Source: Anoplopoma fimbria | Lineage: Eukaryota; Chordata; Actinopteri; Perciformes; Anoplopomatidae | Direction of reading: 5' to 3' | NCBI RefSeq assembly: GCF_027596085.1 | Contig: NC_072449.1 | Coordinates: 19,652,834 to 19,716,833 of the forward strand | Length of the DNA stretch: 64,000 nt | Part shown: positions 46,996 to 60,000 of the stretch, piece after piece | How positions within the stretch are numbered: position 1 is the stretch's first letter | How the letters are laid out: each line of letters starts with the position of its first letter | Position numbers and translations under genes: made by a program | The notes under the pieces: generated by a model | What the model saw: only the letters and a program-made list of their open reading frames with translations | Told to the model about the DNA's origin: nothing | The model's database searches: none

Positions 46996-47953
46996 TAAGG
47001 CCACATCCACACTAACCTGTTTTCAAATGAATCCGCATACCTTTTACTGCGTTTGCACCGAGCGTCCACACTACACAGCGTTTTAGGGCACCGAAAACGA
47101 ATAAATTTGAAAATGCTCCTGAGGACGGATAGGTTTGAAAACGCTGCGTTTTCCTGATAGTGTGGATGACGGAAAACGAAGAAGTCCAAAAACGATGACG
47201 TAGGCACCCGCGTTCGCTACTTGATTGGTTCTTAGCAGTTGTGACGTGTCATTCCCTGATTCGTCACCCCCTTACCACGTGACCCTATTCCGGAAGAGAA
47301 CAACAACAACAGCCTTGATACCGATCGACTACAAGGTTAATTCATCATGGATAATGTGATATTTGTTACAAATGTTTGTACATAGATGTACATAGACCCA
47401 GGGGACCACAGGTGATCCATGGCAACCCGGAGGGGATTCACGTTCTTTGGCTTCAGCTGGAATCAGCTGTTATTGGAGCGATTCGAGCGGCGTGTCCAGC
47501 GGCCTTATCAGCCCTACGGAACGGACTTCTGACGGTGTTGACCAAATGTATGGACCCATAATCTAGTAAACTTCTTTAATAACTGTTCATTTAAAGTACA
47601 TTTGTTGTCTGTGTGGGAGAGATAGAGTTAGACCTACAGTGTTGTAACTAAGCTTGAAAAATAAAACTTCTAAAAGCTTCCATGACATGTGTCTGTTTGA
47701 GTTTATGGAGGAAGATTTTAGAGGAAGTTCTTAAGTATCAACACGACGAGTATCAAGAGTAGTGTAATCATATTATCTGTAAACAAGCAACCAATGTACT
47801 TCCTGTTTACACCGGCATGCGCATGCTTTTCAGGGGAGCAAGTCTGGACGCACATAATTTCGAAAACGATGCTGAAACGCATGTGTGGACGGAGATCTTA
47901 AAACCCCGTTTTCATATGACGGGTTAAAACGGGTTAATGTGGACATGGCCTAA
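46996..47953 (+). mobile_element. Non-autonomous PIF/Harbinger-like DNA transposon with TAA target duplication
   Basis: The element 46999-47950 (952 bp) has imperfect terminal inverted repeats: the left end begins GGCCACATCCACACTAACC, and the complement of the right end begins GGCCATGTCCACATTAACC. It is flanked by TAA on both sides (46996-46998 and 47951-47953). A 3-bp TWA duplication is the hallmark of PIF/Harbinger and ISL2EU elements. No transposase is encoded. It is inserted into the Gypsy RT remnant and shares its right half with the copy near 11.4-11.9 kb. Confidence 0.82.
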
Positions 47954-48185
47954 GTCAATGTGAGTCTTTCCTACCTTCCATGTCTCATTGTTGAAGCCAT
48001 TTTACACTTGTCTGCTGTCTCCCCCCCCTCCCCCACCTATGCTGATTGATGGGCAGTTTATTATTCTTAGTTTTTAAGAGCCTTGTCTCTGTTTTCTTTC
48101 TACCTTTGAGTGTATTTTCATTTCTCAAGTAAAGCTTCAGTTTAAACACTTTTTTCCTTGTCAGCTCTTCAAGTGGGTTACACAA
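47954..48185 (+). mobile_element. Possible 3' LTR region of the decayed Gypsy element
   Basis: Directly beyond the Harbinger-like insertion is a C-rich, then T-rich sequence (CTCCCCCACC, then AGTAAAGC and a TTGTCAGC phrase) in the style of an LTR end. No second LTR was located for comparison, so this is positional inference. Confidence 0.3.
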
Positions 48186-49925
48186 TAAGCACGGAGAGCA
48201 GGTAAAAACAAGCAGTTTCCGTGCTGGGGATCATGGATGGGTAGCAGCAGGATAAATCTTTCTTCACTAGACAGTTTGAAGACTGACGGTGGATAAAGGT
48301 ATTTGTGTGCTGTAAAGTCATATGCAAAGTAACAGCATCAAGATGAAAAATATTTGCTCAGCTGTTAGCCCCGCAGTGGGGAAATTTGCAGGATTACAGC
48401 AGCAGAGAGGATGGTGCAAATAAGAGACATAAGTAAAAAACAAGATCAAAACAAGAATTATAAATAAGTAAATAAGTAAAAAAAGTAAAAAATCCACAAT
48501 AACTAAAATATTATAAACTATTATATATATACAGACAGAATAATTATTGTATAATTATTGTATTGTTTGACGCCGTCTGTATACAGGTGCTACAGAAGAG
48601 AAAATAGTTTGTCTAGTTTGCTCTCTTCACTGTCTTTATATTTGATCCATGCATTCTGTCTCCATCTATGCAATTACACTACTCACGCAACAACTGTTTC
48701 CCTATCCGAAAGTGTTTTGGTATTCGTTGCCACCTGCAGTGTTGGCTTTAATGATCTGTATTTGGCTTCTGCCTTTAACGTGCTCAATAATCCATCTTTA
48801 CTCTCCTTTTATGAGCCACAAACAAACGCAAACAAATACACTTTTCTGCTTTTTTGCTTTTCTTAGTCTTAACATAAAACAGACAACATGTGTCTACTGC
48901 TTGAGTTTAACAAAACTAAACAGTCCCTGATGATTTTATTCCTATTAAAACACTCGTCAACTGAGGATTCTTAAATCTTGTTTCAGGCAAGTATGCCTGG
49001 TTGAAGTTGTTAAATGTCACATTTATTTTGGCAACAACAAACACAAAATATGTTGGATACCAAAGATGCAGTCCCTAATGGCATGTTAAGTATTTCAATG
49101 GCTTTATAAATGCTGCCAAAAGGTTGTTATGTCTGGTATTTTTCTCATGGAAAGGAGACCTCATTTATTCAGACATTCCAGTCGGCATCATGAAAATGTG
49201 TCTCATGAGGAATGTTTAGCTAACTGGAATGTAACAATAGGTGCACATTTTTGCAAAAAGGTCAACTATTCAAAAATTACAGATGTTTTTAAGATATTGG
49301 TCTCCTCCCTTCCCCATCCTTTGATCATTGTGAATCACTTTCCCTCCCACACAGTTCCACTCTTGAAAGCTATCCTCTGTTTATCTCTACAAAGTGGAAG
49401 AAAAAAACACTGTGGGAGAATACAGCAAATACCATTGCATTTACATGCAATGGTCTCACACTGTGACAAGACAATGAAAAGTTGGGGAAAATGTATTTGA
49501 TTGCTGTTGTGTACTATGACAGTGTTGCTTAGTCTGCATGTGTGCTTCATTGGTTACTATGTCTTTGTTGTCTTTAAGGTGCTAGAGGAGCTGATTGCAG
49601 TTTCTAGCCAGATCTAGAGCAAATAGACCTAGAGGCACCCATTTATGATTAAAATAAATATTTTGCATTCAAAAAGTATTCTACTTGTGATGGCGTCCTA
49701 CTTCATTATCAACTTTAAGGCAACTGGAATCTACATCAGCAAAATGGCAATTTCTTCTGAGAGGTGGCAGGTTTTAATGCCTGAAAATTATGTTCTAGAA
49801 AAAATTATATCTGTGATGTGTTTCAGTTTAAAAGAACAGCAAGCAGGTAGGTTGAATGGAACATAAGACGAGCTGTAATAAAAAGCTGGTTCCAAAGACA
49901 AAACTGAAACCCTGGTGTGAGCTAT

Positions 49926-50043
49926 AGCCCTGTGACGTACTGGCGACATGTCCAGGCTCAGCGCTGCCTTACAGTTGGGATCGACCTGTTACAGCTGGGA
50001 TCGGCTCCAGGCCTGCGACCTTTAACAGGATAAGCGCAAATGG
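49926..50043 (+). repeat. Fragment of a dispersed fish retroelement 3' end
   Basis: CCTGTGACGTACTGGCGAC, then GCTGGGATCGGCTCCAG and TTTAACAGGATAAGCG, matches a phrase order very common in teleost genomes as the 3' end of a non-LTR element. An internal GTTGGGATCGACC/GCTGGGATCGGCT doubling is present. Confidence 0.65.
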
Positions 50044-50490
50044 TTAAAGCCTGTAAATCACTCACATGCTTTGCTGTGGTTAAAGCTGAGTCCAGCTGCC
50101 CACCCATTTCCTCTAGCACGCAGATAGCAGTCATTGTATCCAGAGAGCACACAGATTGTGCTGCATACTTCTACAATCTCTGGAAAACGAAGCGCTGAGG
50201 CGGAACTGAGAGAGAGCTACGGTTGGGGTGGAGATGATAAGCTACTGAAGGCTCCACTGCTGGGGGTTCAGCCAGCCCCTGTTCCCCCATCCCGTTGATT
50301 TCCAGCTTTGAGTAGTCCTTGGTGTGAAGCTTACTCTTAAACGAACTGGACCTGCTCATTTCTTTCATCGAGCAGGCACTGCTGGCAGGAGTTGTTTTGA
50401 TGGCGGTTGGGCTGTTGGGAGCCTCTTACAGTCGTACAGGTCTCTTCCCCGACCTACCCCGGGGGTAGCTGTTGAAGACATGGCGACTGG
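50030..50490 (-). pseudogene. Possible degenerate coding remnant (unrecognised)
   Basis: Read on the minus strand, two overlapping frames have protein-like, low-bias composition: about 40 residues from an ATG at ~50481, then in another frame 65 residues (50368-50171) containing SSSFKSKLHTKDYSKLEING, and after a stop a further stretch with VCSLDTMTAICVLEEMGGQL. GC content is higher than in the flanks. It may be a decayed exon or processed pseudogene. The parent is not recognised. Confidence 0.3.
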
Positions 50491-50550
50491 AAAGGAATGG
50501 AAAACAATCAGCAGCCCTAGGCCGCCGCAATGCATTAGCCTGTTGGTAAA

Positions 50551-50768
50551 TAATAATAATAATAATCAATCCTTTATTAGTCCCACAATGGGGAAATAAT
50601 TTCTCTGCATTTAACCCATCCCAGAAGAGCAGTGGGCTGCAATGAAGCGCCCGGGGAGCAACTTGGAGTTAGGTGTCTTGCTCAAGGACACCTCGGCATG
50701 TTGCCTGTAGAGAGGTTCGAACCACTGACCTTGTGGTTGCGGGTCAAGCACTCTACCTCATGTGCCAC
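50551..50768 (-). mobile_element. tRNA-derived SINE
   Basis: On the minus strand the 5' end (from 50768) contains an A-box-like TGAGGTAGAGTG (about 50761-50750) and a B box GGTTCGAACC (50723-50714), spaced as in a tRNA promoter. The body follows (…TGTCCTTGAGCAAGACACC…) and the element ends in CCCATTGTGGGACTAATAAA and an (ATT)n tail (50551-50566). Its 5' end abuts the right arm of the large inverted repeat. Confidence 0.85.
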
Positions 50769-51168
50769 AAGACAACAAAGACGTAGTAACCAATGAAGCA
50801 CACATGCAGACTAAGCAACACTGTCATAGTACACAACAGCAATCAAATACATTTTCCCCAACTTTTCATTGTCTTGTCACAGTGTGAGACCATTGCATGT
50901 AAATGCAATGGTATTTGCTGTATTCTCCCACAGTGTTTTTTTCTTCCACTTTGTAGAGATAAACAGAGGATAGCTTTCAAGAGTGGAACTGTGTGGGAGG
51001 GAAAGTGATTCACAATGATCAAGGGATGGGGAAGGGAGGAGACCAATATCTTAAAAACATCATTAATTTTTGAATAGTTGACCTTTTTGCAAAAATGTGC
51101 ACCTATTGTTACATTCCAGTTAGCTAAACATTCCTCATGAGACACATTTTCATGATGCCGACTGGAAT

Positions 51169-53127
51169 AGAGGGGTTTGAAAGCAAGCAAACAGGGATTA
51201 GCCCATGCTAACAGCATACTGTAAGAGTTCGCTCGCCGTGTCACGTTAGCTTAACTCCTGGTACTCTGCCCTGCTAACAATCTAATGCTAACCGAAACCT
51301 AATACGCTCTCTGTAACTCGTTAGCCAGAGGGTTTTATGTCACACAGTCACCGACAACACCAGTTAACAAATACAGGTTAGTTAACTGGTGTCCCTTCCC
51401 TATTTTGAAAGCCAATAATCCAAATCCCGGTAAAATATGGTTGAACGTGTTTTAACCTTATTTAAAATGTAAGAATGCTCACAGTCAAATATGTAGCAAT
51501 TTACAGGATAAAGAAAATCATGTGACACAATTAATTTGTATTTATCAAGCATCAATTTACCAGTAACATAAACAATGTATTTTTAAGACAACTACTATGA
51601 AATACAAAATACATGGCATTGCAAACAATAACAATATCTCCCTTTCCCATAAAGACAGTCGCCAACAAAAACTACACACATGTTTATGTTTATCCTTGGT
51701 CTATGCTGCAGTACACTACAAGCTAACATGCTAACGCTACAAGGTAGCAGCCAAGCCCGCATTGTGAGCAGCATACAAGATACCAATGGTGCTGATTTCA
51801 GTTTGAATTAATGAAATCAGAAGTTCAAGTACTCTGTAGTCTGCAGACCGGTTCTACTGTTAAAGTACTAGAAACAGTCTTTCAATCTACAACTGAACAA
51901 ATCATTAACATTCCAAAGAAATTGTGTTTTTTGAAATGTTGGTGTTGTAAACCTGCTTGTTTGTCCTTTCCTGTTTTTATTTTTATTCCATTTAATTGAC
52001 AAAAAAGCTTTCACTTTCATTATGATAAATATTTGTTAACAAAACGCAAAGTTGGCTAAAAAGGTTAAAAGAGTTAAAAGACCAGATGTCAAACATCATA
52101 TCATTGGGGTACAATAGATGGTCAGTAAAATCTGGTTTGCGCTTGCTGAAAGGCTCACTAGCTAGTGCACGAGCATGGCACAGCATGTATTGGGAGCGGC
52201 TGATAATTGGATGAGATGCAGGTGAGGAGGTTGGTGGGAAATGCCAGGCGGAGCAGCAGAGCAAGTATTCACTATAAGGCAAAGCTCAAGCCCCAACTAA
52301 GTAAGATACGACACACCAGGTTTGCTTCTAATTGTTTTTATTCAGATAAAATGGATAAAACATTAAAGCACTCACATGAGGCCTTGTCATATATTTTTTT
52401 TTAAATAGTCTTAAACATGCTTAAAATAAGTAAAGAAACTGAAAGTATGAAGATATAGAAAATATATTGCTAAAATGAAAAAATACATTACAGGAATGAA
52501 CAATACAACAAAAATGGCAGTGTATATGCAAATAAGGATAACAGAAATAATGCACCACAGCTCAATCTTTAAGTGACTGGGGTTTTGGTTCCTTTTAGCA
52601 TATTTGACTTATTTAGAAGTAGTGCTCATCAATTACTAGCTTTGTAAATAATGACATGGAAAAATCCTGTCATTTACATGTAAACATACATCTGTATGAG
52701 TGACATGTGTGCAAACAGTTGCCACTAACTATGTAGCTTAGTGCAAATTAAAAAAATAATAAAGTATAAAAATAACAAAGACAGCTTAATATTAAAAAAC
52801 CCCAGAACACATTAGCTAATAGCTGTTCAGCTTATGTGAAATCTAGCTACATATTAATATTCTTGCATGCTGCCAGCTACCGGACAGTCAGCAATTCTTT
52901 TCTGCAGCGTGCACAGATTTAACTCCAAACCTGAATCTTGAAAAGTTAAAGTCACAGCGTGAAGATGAATGTTTCACCATGCACCATGTTGGGTAGTGTT
53001 ACAGTGATTACTGACCATTGGTAACTGTAATCTACAGTCATGCCAACAAATTAGGTGAATTATTTTGTTCAATGTTTTATGTTGTTTTTGAATTTTTGCT
53101 ATTTTGTTTTTCAAGTCTGTCTGTGCC
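51169..53127. other. Intergenic, no gene seen
   Basis: Only short frames without recognisable domains. This is AT-rich sequence between the inverted repeat and the galaxin-like gene. Confidence 0.55.
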
Positions 53128-53222
53128 ATCTTGGCCAGGACGCTCTTGTAAAAGAGATTCAAAATATCAATGTGATTATCCTGGCTAAATAAAGCTTAAA
53201 TAAAAATAATTGATAAATAAAA
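53128..53222 (+). repeat. LINE-like 3' tail fragment
   Basis: GGCCAGGACGCTCTTGTAAAAG, ATCAATGTGATTATCCTGG and CTAAATAAAGCTTAAATAAA is the standard order of a very common teleost retroelement 3' end. The upstream body is not identifiable. Confidence 0.65.
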
Positions 53223-53786
53223 TGACTGTCTTTAGTAGTGACTACAGTTTGAAACTCAGCAAAACATTGTAGTTAATAATCCTAGTGGTGCTTTGCCACT
53301 TCAACATTTTGGAGAGTTTCCTTATTCGATGTCTGTCAGTGAACAGACTGGTTCTCACATGTGGACTTAATAAAGATGCTGGAGGTGGGACATGAAGGTG
53401 GGACATGATGGCTAGCCTTTGCTAAAAGACAAGGAATATGCCACCTGATAATTCCACAGTTAGCTAGCTGGCAAGTGTCTGGGAAGACTTCATTCAGGAG
53501 TCAGCAGGCTTTGTTCAGAATAAGTAGGACATAGAACCATGCAGATTCACTATGAGGACGAGACTTATGGAGTCGGGCCTAAAGGCTCCAGGTTAATTGG
53601 CTGGCAATTTGTTGGTGGCAATTTGAGTGCAATTTAGTTTGGTAAAACGCCACATAAAGTAAAAGAAACAAAGCTTCACAATTGTTTTTAGGTTGGCTGC
53701 ATGTTATGTTTTTCCATAAGTAATTAACGACTGATAACATTTGTTCAGGTAAATTGTCCAACCCTGACCATCTATACAGGAACAGA

Positions 53787-54058
53787 TTACCTGGTGGAGG
53801 TAACAGGGCGATAACACTTTGAAATAATGAAATGGAGGGACTGGAGAATAGAATCATGGTTGAAATCTTTGAAGACATTGACTTTATCAAAGAAGTAGCT
53901 TTTCCCAGGGACCATTTTAGGGATGCTGCAGTGATCAGGTGTTTGCAGAATGCAAGGTGAGGCAAGAGGTATCACAATGGCCCTTCTTCCATGGATTTTC
54001 AACACACTGTTGAACACGATGCCGTGCAGGGACACACTTTCAACAGTCCCAATTTTCA
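53787..54058 (-). CDS. Galaxin-like gene, last exon (C-terminal domain)
   Basis: It follows the acceptor GTATAG and encodes KIGTVESVSLHGIVFNSVLK through SKCYRPVTSTR and TAA. A GT follows CAG close to the stop, so a further exon replacing the last residue and stop is possible. Few cysteines are present, unlike the rest of the protein. Confidence 0.7.
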
Positions 54059-57000
54059 CTATACAGGGACATAAACAAACACAACATTTACAAATTCACA
54101 TATATTCATAAACAGTATCCTTTCAAAATTTCACAATGTATAAATTGATATCTTACATTCGTCACAAAGATCTGCTTCATTCAGATTGTTCACAGATTGA
54201 AGTATGGATTCTGAAAAAGAACAATATACAAACATATTATTGCTAAGATGCAGACACTGGAATATAGAGTACCCAAATACTATTTTTTTGAGGCAATGCC
54301 CTAAAGCACCGAACACCTGACCTTTAATCAATTCACTCCAATGCTGACCTGGTTGAGGTAAAGGACTCAGCTTTCCTGCACAGCATGACCACAGTGAGGT
54401 GTTGTAGTAGAGGTGACCACAGCATCTACTTCCCATCTTGGCAGAGTAGAGCACCTCCTTGTCCTCACTCAAACAGCAAACATTCTGTTTCCAAAGTAGT
54501 TATAATAAACAGTGTCACATTAATGGTCGGTAAAAATATGCTTGTTTGCTATCTTACTGATATGCTGACTCATTGATGTCCACTATATACAAAATATACA
54601 GTTCAACAATCCAGAACATACAGTTATGGCTCCACCAGGTTTATGTACAGAAGTGGTATGACTAGTGCACCAAACCAGATGGTTGAGTTCTGGTATATAA
54701 TATTGGAAATTATATATTAAAGGCATAAGACTTAATAAATATACAGTTGAAATTGGTTGTGTTTATATTTAAATTAGAGCTGTTTTGTTCTATTTGGTGT
54801 AAGATTCTCTGCAGGACTTCTATCGCTGCCAATATCTAGGGAGGGGTCCATAAAACACTGAAAAGAAGAGTACTTTCCATGTTCAATGACAAAAAAAGAA
54901 TTAAGCTAAGGTTTTTTAAGCAAATGTAGTCTCAAATGTACAGTCATCATGGCCATTTAGTCAGCCTTGTCCGCCTTTCAAAGCTCTGAACCAAATGCTG
55001 GATGCAATAATCCAGTAATTATAAAAATAATTTGAAACACATCAAACTTTGGAAATATTGAAGGCATATCTTTTTCTTTCAGAGCTTATCTATCTTTTCT
55101 AGTTATTATTATTATTACCAATTAAACTTACCGGTGCGGTTTGCAGAACGGATCCACAGCAGTGTGCCCCATGTCCAATAGGCAGATGGTGCAGTGTCCC
55201 TGCGCAGCACTTCATCCGTGGGTCTTTAATGTTGTAAGCTTTTACACCACAGCAGTGACTGTTTTCTTTTCTGAGATGTCTGGGTGGACAAACAGAGCTC
55301 GTTGTTAATATGAAATCGGGTGAGTGGGATAAAGAAGACAGATCATTTTACATTAAAAAGACGATGAGTTAGAATATGCTACCTCTGAGCATTAGGTACG
55401 CTGGATTCCAGAATAGAAGATAACTACACAGGCTGTGAGGTGAAAGCAGCATGTTGGCAGCACTGTTTCATTGCTGTGCCACGGTAGTTAAACAGACTTG
55501 AAGCCTGAAACAACTCTTTGGGCCGCTGTTATGTGCGTAAAACCAGGGTAAAACTCAAGCCGTTACATGGCCATTTCCTCAAACCAGCATTTGTATTGAT
55601 TAAAACTGTTGTCAGAAGATACATAAGGCTTGCAATTTTGTCTTCAAAGTTCAATTCAGTTTTTAAGAAGGGTGTGACCTGAACCATTTCTTTACAACCT
55701 TCACAGGAAAATACTCCACCCAGCTGAGCAAATCAGAAACAGTCAGTGTCATAAGTTAATTACTTGATCTTTCCAAGGCTTCCACTCAGACACACAGGCA
55801 TCACAGCAGATTAAACTTCGTCAACACAGTGTCTACACAGGCTGTGAGGTGAAAGCAGCATGTTGGCAGCACTGTTTAATTACTGTGCCACAGTAGTTAA
55901 ACAGACTTGAAGCCTGAAACAACTCTTTGGGCTGCTGTTACATGCGTAAAACCAGGGTAAAACTCAAGCCGTTACACGGCCAGTGTAGATAGCTGTTGTC
56001 TGTTCCATTAGACAAGCATGAGAAACATGGCTGAAAAAACTGTTAAATGTTATCAGGTTGATCTGGCCAACATATCAGCAAACAATAGTTGACACGTCTA
56101 ACAGACACAGAGAAAGCCTGCATGTGTCTCTTGCCAACTGACAAATGTCAATCCAATAATCACTCTTGTCTGAGCACTGGTTTAACCTCCACCAAATCAT
56201 CAGAAAAATTAGCTGGACAGCTTTTCATCACCTTTGTCTTTTTACTGTTGGTGTTGTACAGTGCGAACGCTGAAAATGACTAGCTGCTCAGCTGGAAAGG
56301 GGCTTGATGAAAGTAACTGAGATTCAATAATTACAGACACATGAAACCAAAACGGTGACTTAAAGGTCAAAAGCTGCAAGAGTTGCTGTGGTGAGTGATA
56401 CGTCTCTCTTGATTAATCACTGTCATCTCACTTGAATAAATGCAGCTTTAACCACAATGCCAAACAACAAACATACGCACAGACATAGCAGACATGTGTC
56501 AGAGCAGCTGTTAACCCAGACACACACTTTACGTTGCACAATTATTTAAAACGTTGCCAGAAATAATAAAAAAAAGAGGCAACCGGGTCACTGTTTCTGC
56601 TGGAATTCCCGCCTGTCTCTGAGACAGTCTGAAACTAGTCTGAGAGAATTTTCCATGCCACTCCTGTCTCATTTTGTCTGTAAAAGCACTATTTTCCACA
56701 CAGACACATTCTTCAGATGTTGAAAACCTACTGGGAACTACAGCACACAAAACCCATAACAGATACTGCAAACACCAAGCTGATTAAAAAAAGGTCACAA
56801 TCATCAGTATTTTCCCATATAGGTGGAAACACACATGCACACATATCACCTGTGTCCATCGCAGCAGATCTCAGTGTGAGGCCGATAGTCTTTCGTCCTG
56901 CAGCAGTGTTTTCCAGGTAAGCCATGAAACTGAGAACAACAAATAGTCCCTTTAGCTTCCTTACAAGGAATACTGATCTCCGAACATTTCTCTCCATCTC

Positions 57001-60000
57001 AGGGTTGTGCCAAGCCATACAGCGTCTCTCAGCAGCATTTGAAGAATCCGAGAAAATAGAGTGTGCAGCAATACAGACTCAGGCAGTCACAGTCATACAC
57101 ACATTCAATGCAAGCGTGGAAACATAAATATGCATAAATTCTGAGAAAAATACAGACCCAAAACAAAAGAGTATAAGTCATATAATTTTGCAGTAGGTTA
57201 AATGACGCTTACGTTGCAACGTGCGTTTATCTATGAGACAAAAAACACACGTACTTGCTGTATAAAAGGAGCTGGGTGGAGCTCTGAGCCATCTCAACAC
57301 AGCTGACCCAATACAGTGGATTTTTTTTTTTTTTTTTTTTTTCGTATCTGACGTGCACTGTTGTTAGTTCTAAAACTGAAAAATATTCTTTGCATAGATT
57401 ATATTAAAGAAATGTGCTGCATTTCCTCAAACCAGCATTTGTATTGATTAAAACTGTTGTCAGAAGATACATAAGGCTTGCAATTTTGTCTTCAAAGTTC
57501 AATTCAGTTTTTTAGAAGGGTGTGACGTGAACCATTTCTTTACAACCTTCACAGGAAAATACTCCACCCAGAAGAGGAAATCAGAAACAGTCAGTGTCAT
57601 AAGTACATTACTTGATCTTCCCAAGGCTTCCACTCAGACACACAGGCATCACAGCAGATATGTGTTTGTGGGTTGTGCACAGCTGGGTCATCAGTATGTC
57701 GACCTAAACAAACAGAGGTGGAGTTGGGGTTGGAGGGCGGAGAAAAAACTGGAAGAATGATCTCTGGGAAAAATTACTCAGAGAATTAGTGAGAGAGAAT
57801 AGAATGGAAATTTATTTGAAAACAATCTGCAGGCACGTATGTTAGGGAGTTCCAGATCTGTTACACCCATCTGATCTTTTTATGCCTCTTCCCTGCTCAT
57901 GTGTTACTCTCCAGCTGTACGGATGAATAAAGAAGAGGGGGTTTTCCGCTCTTTCATCCACTGCCCCATATTTCAAAGATCCAGGTCTGAACAACAAGAA
58001 GCTGATCTAGAGCCCTGGGAAAAACACTTTTATAAAACACCAGGATTAATTAGTGAGATGGGATATTTGTAAGCTCGGGGCAGTATGAAGAGCCCCCTGA
58101 GGTTAATGTTTCACATTCTAATGCTAACAAACAACTCTTGTCACAAGTCATCCTGCTCTCTGTCCCCACATTATACCAATTGTGATCTTGATCTAGCAAA
58201 TAGAAAATGCAATAAAATGAATATGTTTGTAATTTATGCTGAGACATACTTTAAGGTCTGGAAACTTATTTAAAGGTCAGAGGAAAGGAAGGGCGTCGGT
58301 TTAGAAAGCAATAGAAATCCTTTCTTCCAAAGGAAAAGAGTAAAAAGAGTTCACACACCCGAGATCACAATGTTGTTTTTTGTAAAATGTTTCCGATAAT
58401 CCAACTACTCTTTCTTCAGGGTGCATTTAGTAATTTAGCTTCAGACCTGAAACTGTCCTTTCTGACAGAACGATATGTCGTTTCAAACCTAATGCAGGGG
58501 CGTTACAGTGAACAACATTATCACAGATTTTCATCAGTGATGTCTCCTGACAATGCCCTTCACAGTTGCCCCTTAGGGTGTTTCAGTGTGCTATTGCCTA
58601 ATATCTGCAACAAAAGGGCTCTAGAATCGATTCAGTGTTGTGCCCTTCAGGGGGAATTTGTGGTGCAAGTAGTTAGTGCTTTCACATACGCACACCATGT
58701 CATGATGACATCATGATAACGTCCCACCCACTCAATCCCTTTTCATACCTGGGGCACAGCACCACTGAGATTTTCTCTCGAGACTTGTGTTTGGCTCATT
58801 GCTGTGAATGTGCAAAGACAGGCAAAAATAAACGCAAAACGTAATGTAAAAAGCATAGACACATTTGTTTGTACAGCAAAATTATAAAAAGTGTACATGA
58901 CTTCAGCCTAATACATTAAAAGTCACATTAGCAACAATGCAATTACGGGGTTAAAGGTTCCCTGTGAAGCTTTTGACCTCTAGTGTTAGAAGCACACTAG
59001 TGACATGATACACAATCGACGATTTCACGCATAAAAATACAATAAGAGTAGAACTGACTTTCCCATTTAATCAACGTAGCAGGATGGTCAGAGAAGAAGC
59101 TATTTTAACTTGCAACCTTTGGCTGGCTAACTTCAGCATAAACCGACTTGCAGCAAGACTCACTCTTGCAAAAAAAATACCCTTTTTGTCTGGTGTGAGT
59201 GTGTGTATAAGCAAATAAGTAAGAAAGAAAGTGTATAAATTGGCCTGCTTCTTACTTCTTATGAGGAAGGCAATGCATTCAACATGTTTGTAAGATCAAA
59301 ATGCATATTGGTAAGCAACTATAAATGTGTTAACATTACAAGAAAACTCCTCCCGGCACCCAGTAGCCATGGTTAGAAAACTGAAAACTGAAGGAAAGTG
59401 TTGTTTTGACCCAGGCTAGCGTTATTTTTTTATTACTATTGTTTTTTTGGTTGTAAACCATTTCTACTGTAGTTCTTTTTAAATTTGCATGTCAATATTT
59501 GTTGGTGATTATGAATAATATGTATATCCCTCACAGTTATGTTATGCCCATAATTTTGCACATTTAACAATACATTTGTTGTGTCTAACACTGGGTCAAA
59601 ACAACTCATTGGTACTCTGTAACTAATCCAAACTGGGTCAATATTTAACCACGCAATTTTTCCTGTGAAGGATGATTTGAAGATTGTCAGTGCGTTGGGA
59701 AAAAAAAGATAGTAAAAACCTTTGGTTGACTTACCTGTTGTGTTGGGGTGCAGGTTTCTGAAAAAATGAATAAATCACAAAAATGTAAATTTCTCATAGG
59801 GCAACCCACTACTTCCCTGCACTGTCCCTGTTCTTCACTGATTAAAGCAACAACATGACAAAGGCTTTAAACATTTTTATGATCCATCTGATTCGTCACA
59901 ATCAAATTAAACAGCCTCACAAAGGTCAGCTTTATAATAGAACTACTGTGGACTGCATTATATGGTCAAGTGTGTCTGATTATTTTATCCTCCCTATATG

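Larger units (their letters stand above)
49175..51168. repeat. Large inverted repeat: 400-bp arms, ~1.2 kb spacer
   Basis: The arms 49175-49574 and 50769-51168 are near-identical reverse complements, and the same 71-codon open frame occurs on opposite strands in each. Differences are few, for example ACAGATG versus the complement of CATCATT. The spacer 49575-50768 contains retroelement fragments. Neither arm encodes a recognisable protein. Confidence 0.92.

Noticed and set aside
49335..51244. Matching open frames in the inverted-repeat arms as a duplicated gene
   Set aside because: The shared frame has no domain, no start context and exists because the arms are identical DNA, so it is not evidence of coding.
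58387..58716. 109-codon plus-strand open frame within the galaxin-like gene
   Set aside because: It is antisense to the gene, without recognisable domains, and lies in intron sequence.
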